NCBI GenBank assembly: GCA_937871605.1
Contig: CALMRM010000242.1
Span: 1 to 9,164 of the forward strand
Origin: an uncultured Terriglobus sp.
GTDB taxonomy: Bacteria > Acidobacteriota > Terriglobia > Terriglobales > Acidobacteriaceae
Direction of reading: 5' to 3'
DNA: 9,164 bases
Below are positions 7,587 to 9,164 of this stretch, one piece after another (positions within the stretch are counted from its first letter, which is position 1; each line of letters begins with the position of its first letter). The notes under the pieces were generated by a model that saw only the letters and a list, made by a program, of their open reading frames with translations, ran no database searches and had not been told where the DNA came from. The translations under genes and the position numbers were made by a program.

Positions 7587-8129
7587 CTATACGTCAGCCA
7601 ACAACTCCGAGAGCGTAACGCCCAAACCGATCGCAAGAATTTCAAGAGTTACGAGCGAAACACTCTTTCTTCCGCGCTCCACGTCACTGATAAAGCTTCG
7701 GTCTATACCAAACCGGAGTGCCATGCTTTGTTGCGTAAGATCACGTGCACAGCGCATGGTGCGGAGCCGTGCTCCAAACCGTTGGCTGACGTCGGCATTG
7801 AGCAAGGCACTCTCAGGCGCTGGCATAGAGCTACTTACCTGAAGTGCTGCGTCATGTTGCTTTCGCATCTGCTCTGACCCTGACTCGGGCCTGACGTGTG
7901 CGTGCGGGCGTGCCCCGCCGTTCATGCGAAGAGTAGAAGATGGGTGCATCACAGATCGGGATCCTCTGGGGTAAAGAACATGAGTCGCTGTTCGCAGGTG
8001 ACTGCGATCTTCCTCATCTGCCAGTGCTCTGAACTCTTCGGTTCTTAGCCATGTACCTGGACAGACTCTCTCGAGGAATGCGACCTTACTGCTGAATATA
8101 CGAGCTAAGCAGTCGTATGGATGTGACAT
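7587..8129 (-). CDS. XRE-family helix-turn-helix regulator (start uncertain)
   Basis: The C-terminal 65 residues (about 116-180) are a Cro/C1-type helix-turn-helix: RFGARLRTMR leads into a helix starting LTQQSMALRFGI and a recognition helix DRSFISDVERGRKSVSL, ending TLEILAIGLGVTLSELL. Such proteins bind DNA dyads as dimers. The full frame of 180 codons has a good Shine-Dalgarno (AAAGG, 8140-8136, 6 nt before ATG). Residues 1-100 match no domain I know and use several AGA codons plus TTA, CTA and ATA, unlike the operon genes, so they may not be translated. Alternative starts are ATG at 7868 (94 codons including stop) and 7826 (80), the usual size of small XRE regulators, but both lack a strong ribosome site. 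It lies 111 bp upstream of, and in the same direction as, the Wza-like gene, which makes it a candidate regulator of the operon. Regulation is inferred; the domain is seen. Confidence 0.75.
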   Translation of the reverse strand: MSHPYDCLARIFSSKVAFLERVCPGTWLRTEEFRALADEEDRSHLRTATHVLYPRGSRSVMHPSSTLRMNGGARPHAHVRPESGSEQMRKQHDAALQVSSSMPAPESALLNADVSQRFGARLRTMRCARDLTQQSMALRFGIDRSFISDVERGRKSVSLVTLEILAIGLGVTLSELLADV

Positions 8130-8253
8130 TTGTCGCCTTTAAGCGACGTCAACACTAATGTTGCCCAGCCGAAACGGCTTCAGCACGATACACTCGTCGG
8201 CCAAAAACTGTCAGCGTATTCTTCTAATCAGCGGTTGTTGGATCAAATAAGAA
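8130..8253. promoter_or_regulatory. Divergent intergenic region with three small dyads
   Basis: This stretch separates the long form of the regulator (minus) from the plus-strand glycosyltransferase gene and should hold promoters for both. Three perfect inverted repeats follow each other: GTCGC/GCGAC (8132-8147, 6-nt spacer), CAACA/TGTTG (8150-8163, 4-nt spacer) and AGCCG/CGGCT (8167-8179, 3-nt spacer). I could not find a convincing -35/-10 pair on either strand. If the regulator uses one of its internal starts, the non-coding region extends left to about 7827 or 7869, and I see no other feature in that extra part. Confidence 0.4.
8136..8140 (-). promoter_or_regulatory. Possible ribosome binding site for the long form of the XRE regulator
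   Basis: AAAGG on the minus strand, 6 nt before the ATG at 8129. It overlaps the inverted repeat at 8132-8147, so in RNA the site would sit in the loop and descending arm of a small hairpin. It supports the long protein form, but only if transcription begins upstream of it. Confidence 0.45.
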
Positions 8254-9164
8254 GTGTGCGTCCGCCAGTTCCGCGCAATTGGCTTCGTGTTCGCCTATTC
8301 ACAAAGAAAGATCAGGCTTATCATCCAGTTCACCTTAGTACATGCCGGGGCCAGAGACGGGTACCAGGTACCGCTTGCCTTGGCCGATGCGGATCTGCTG
8401 GATGTGCTGGTCACAGACCTCATGTGGTCCTCGGATCGCAGGTGGATGCACTGGGCTGAAACAGTGCTGCCGGCTGGCTTGGCTCGGCAGATGCAAAAGC
8501 GGTGCCGGAGAGGTGTTCCTGCAACTCGCATAGAAAATCACTATGTTGCCGCCCTTCAATCGCTGCTGCTAGACCATGTGCCCCGTCTGCCCGTGTGGTT
8601 GCGGCGCGCCGCAACTCGCGCTGCTGACAGAAGGTTAGGACGAGCAGCCGGCAAACGCGCACGTGTGCTCGGCAAGGGATTGCTCACCTACAGCTACTAC
8701 GCGCATGACGCATTTCGTGCGTATCGCGGTCCAGGCATGCTGTTCCAGGTGCATCCACATCCCACTTCCATACGCCGCATCTTGCTCAAGGAACTGCAGG
8801 ACCACCCAGAGTGTGCGGCCTCGCTCCAGCAGGAGTGGGAGCTTGCGCTGCCCGCACGTGACTATGACCAACTAGCAGAAGAGCCGGAACTAGCGAGTCA
8901 CATCCTCTGCGCATCCTCATTTACCCGAGGCACACTGGTAGAAAACGGCATTGCAGAGTCAGCCATCACGGTCATTCCCTATGGCGTGGATCCCATCCGC
9001 TTTACGCCGGGCAGTGAGCCCAGGAGTACGCAGGGCCCATTGCGGCTGCTGTTTGTTGGGCGCATCAATCAGAGGAAGGGCATTAAGTACCTCTTGCAAA
9101 TGCTTGATCTGCTTAGGACGAGGCATGTTGAAGTGACAGTGTGTGGCAGGGTCGTAGATGGTTT
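8254..9164 (+). CDS. GT4-family glycosyltransferase (C-terminus cut by window edge)
   Basis: One uninterrupted frame runs from a stop at 8248-8250 to the right edge (303 codons plus 2 bases) and encodes the N-terminal and early C-terminal parts of a GT4 glycosyltransferase. From the GTG at 8254, the conserved core starts near residue 19 with KIRLIIQFTLVHAGARDGYQ. Further motifs are HPHPTSIRRIL (167-177), CASSFTRGTLVENGI (219-233), VIPYGVDPIRFTPG (240-253) and the donor-domain entry LLFVGRINQRKGIKYLL (265-281). The EX7E motif would lie beyond the edge. The protein should transfer a sugar during repeat-unit assembly in the cytoplasm; its substrate is unknown. The start is unsure: GTG at 8254 has only a weak GGA 11 nt upstream, GTG at 8287 has none, and the first in-frame ATG (8422) would remove the conserved start. 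It is divergent from the regulator and probably begins a second transcript of the same cluster. Confidence 0.88.
   Translation, partial: MCVRQFRAIGFVFAYSQRKIRLIIQFTLVHAGARDGYQVPLALADADLLDVLVTDLMWSSDRRWMHWAETVLPAGLARQMQKRCRRGVPATRIENHYVAALQSLLLDHVPRLPVWLRRAATRAADRRLGRAAGKRARVLGKGLLTYSYYAHDAFRAYRGPGMLFQVHPHPTSIRRILLKELQDHPECAASLQQEWELALPARDYDQLAEEPELASHILCASSFTRGTLVENGIAESAITVIPYGVDPIRFTPGSEPRSTQGPLRLLFVGRINQRKGIKYLLQMLDLLRTRHVEVTVCGRVVDG

Noticed and set aside
7572..7877. A 101-codon plus-strand frame opposite the regulator
   Set aside because: It covers the helix-turn-helix on the other strand and has no recognisable domain.
8360..8372. Tandem GGTACC A GGTACC
   Set aside because: It encodes the conserved Gly-Tyr-Gln-Val-Pro core of the glycosyltransferase, so codon choice at a conserved site explains it.
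8130..8459. A 109-codon plus-strand frame beginning with TTG ahead of the glycosyltransferase
   Set aside because: It runs in a different frame from the conserved glycosyltransferase core and its product matches nothing. It does not indicate a frameshift, because the true frame is continuous from 8251 to the edge.

Overview
The window is part of a polysaccharide (exopolysaccharide or capsule) gene cluster of the Wzx/Wzy-dependent type, from a moderately GC-rich Gram-negative-type bacterium. An outer-membrane export protein (Wza-like) and a fused Wzz-domain/tyrosine-kinase protein (Wzc-like) imply a double membrane. The style of the proteins (a Wza-like C-terminus ending in an ATGIAIYR-type tail, and glycosyltransferases with WIDWYAYHLARF and HPHPTSIRRIL motifs) resembles Acidobacteriota such as Terriglobus or Granulicella. 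That placement rests on remembered family resemblance and was not tested by a search.

Layout. A five-gene minus-strand operon fills 7475 down to 1. In transcription order it holds a Wza-like export protein (7475-6489), a Wzc-like co-polymerase with a BY-kinase domain (6461-4176), a Wzx-like flippase (4179-2560), a Wzy-like polymerase (2563-1199) and a GT4 glycosyltransferase (1197 to the left edge, C-terminus cut off). Junctions are tight: 27 nt, a 4-nt ATGA overlap, another 4-nt ATGA overlap, and a 1-nt gap, so translational coupling is likely. Three of the five genes start with GTG, each with a clear Shine-Dalgarno sequence.

Upstream, on the same strand, is an XRE-type helix-turn-helix regulator (7587-8129 as the longest frame; the start is uncertain). 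The 111-bp gap between it and the Wza-like gene holds two direct GGTGTAAC repeats exactly 40 bp apart with a perfect 6-bp dyad between them, a plausible control region for the operon. On the other side of the regulator, a second GT4 glycosyltransferase runs on the plus strand (from about 8254 off the right edge). The gap between these divergent genes holds three consecutive small inverted repeats.

How it works together (known for this pathway): glycosyltransferases assemble a lipid-linked repeat unit on the cytoplasmic face, the flippase moves it across the inner membrane, the polymerase joins units in the periplasm, the Wzc-like kinase controls chain length and cycling, and the Wza-like channel exports the chain. 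The initiating sugar-phosphate transferase and the Wzb-type phosphatase are not in this window. I see no tRNA, rRNA, insertion sequence, CRISPR array or phage gene. The machinery is of a known type. The most novel-looking parts are regulatory: the repeat/dyad arrangement, the XRE protein with an unexplained N-terminal half, and an 18-bp perfect palindrome inside the plus-strand glycosyltransferase gene.
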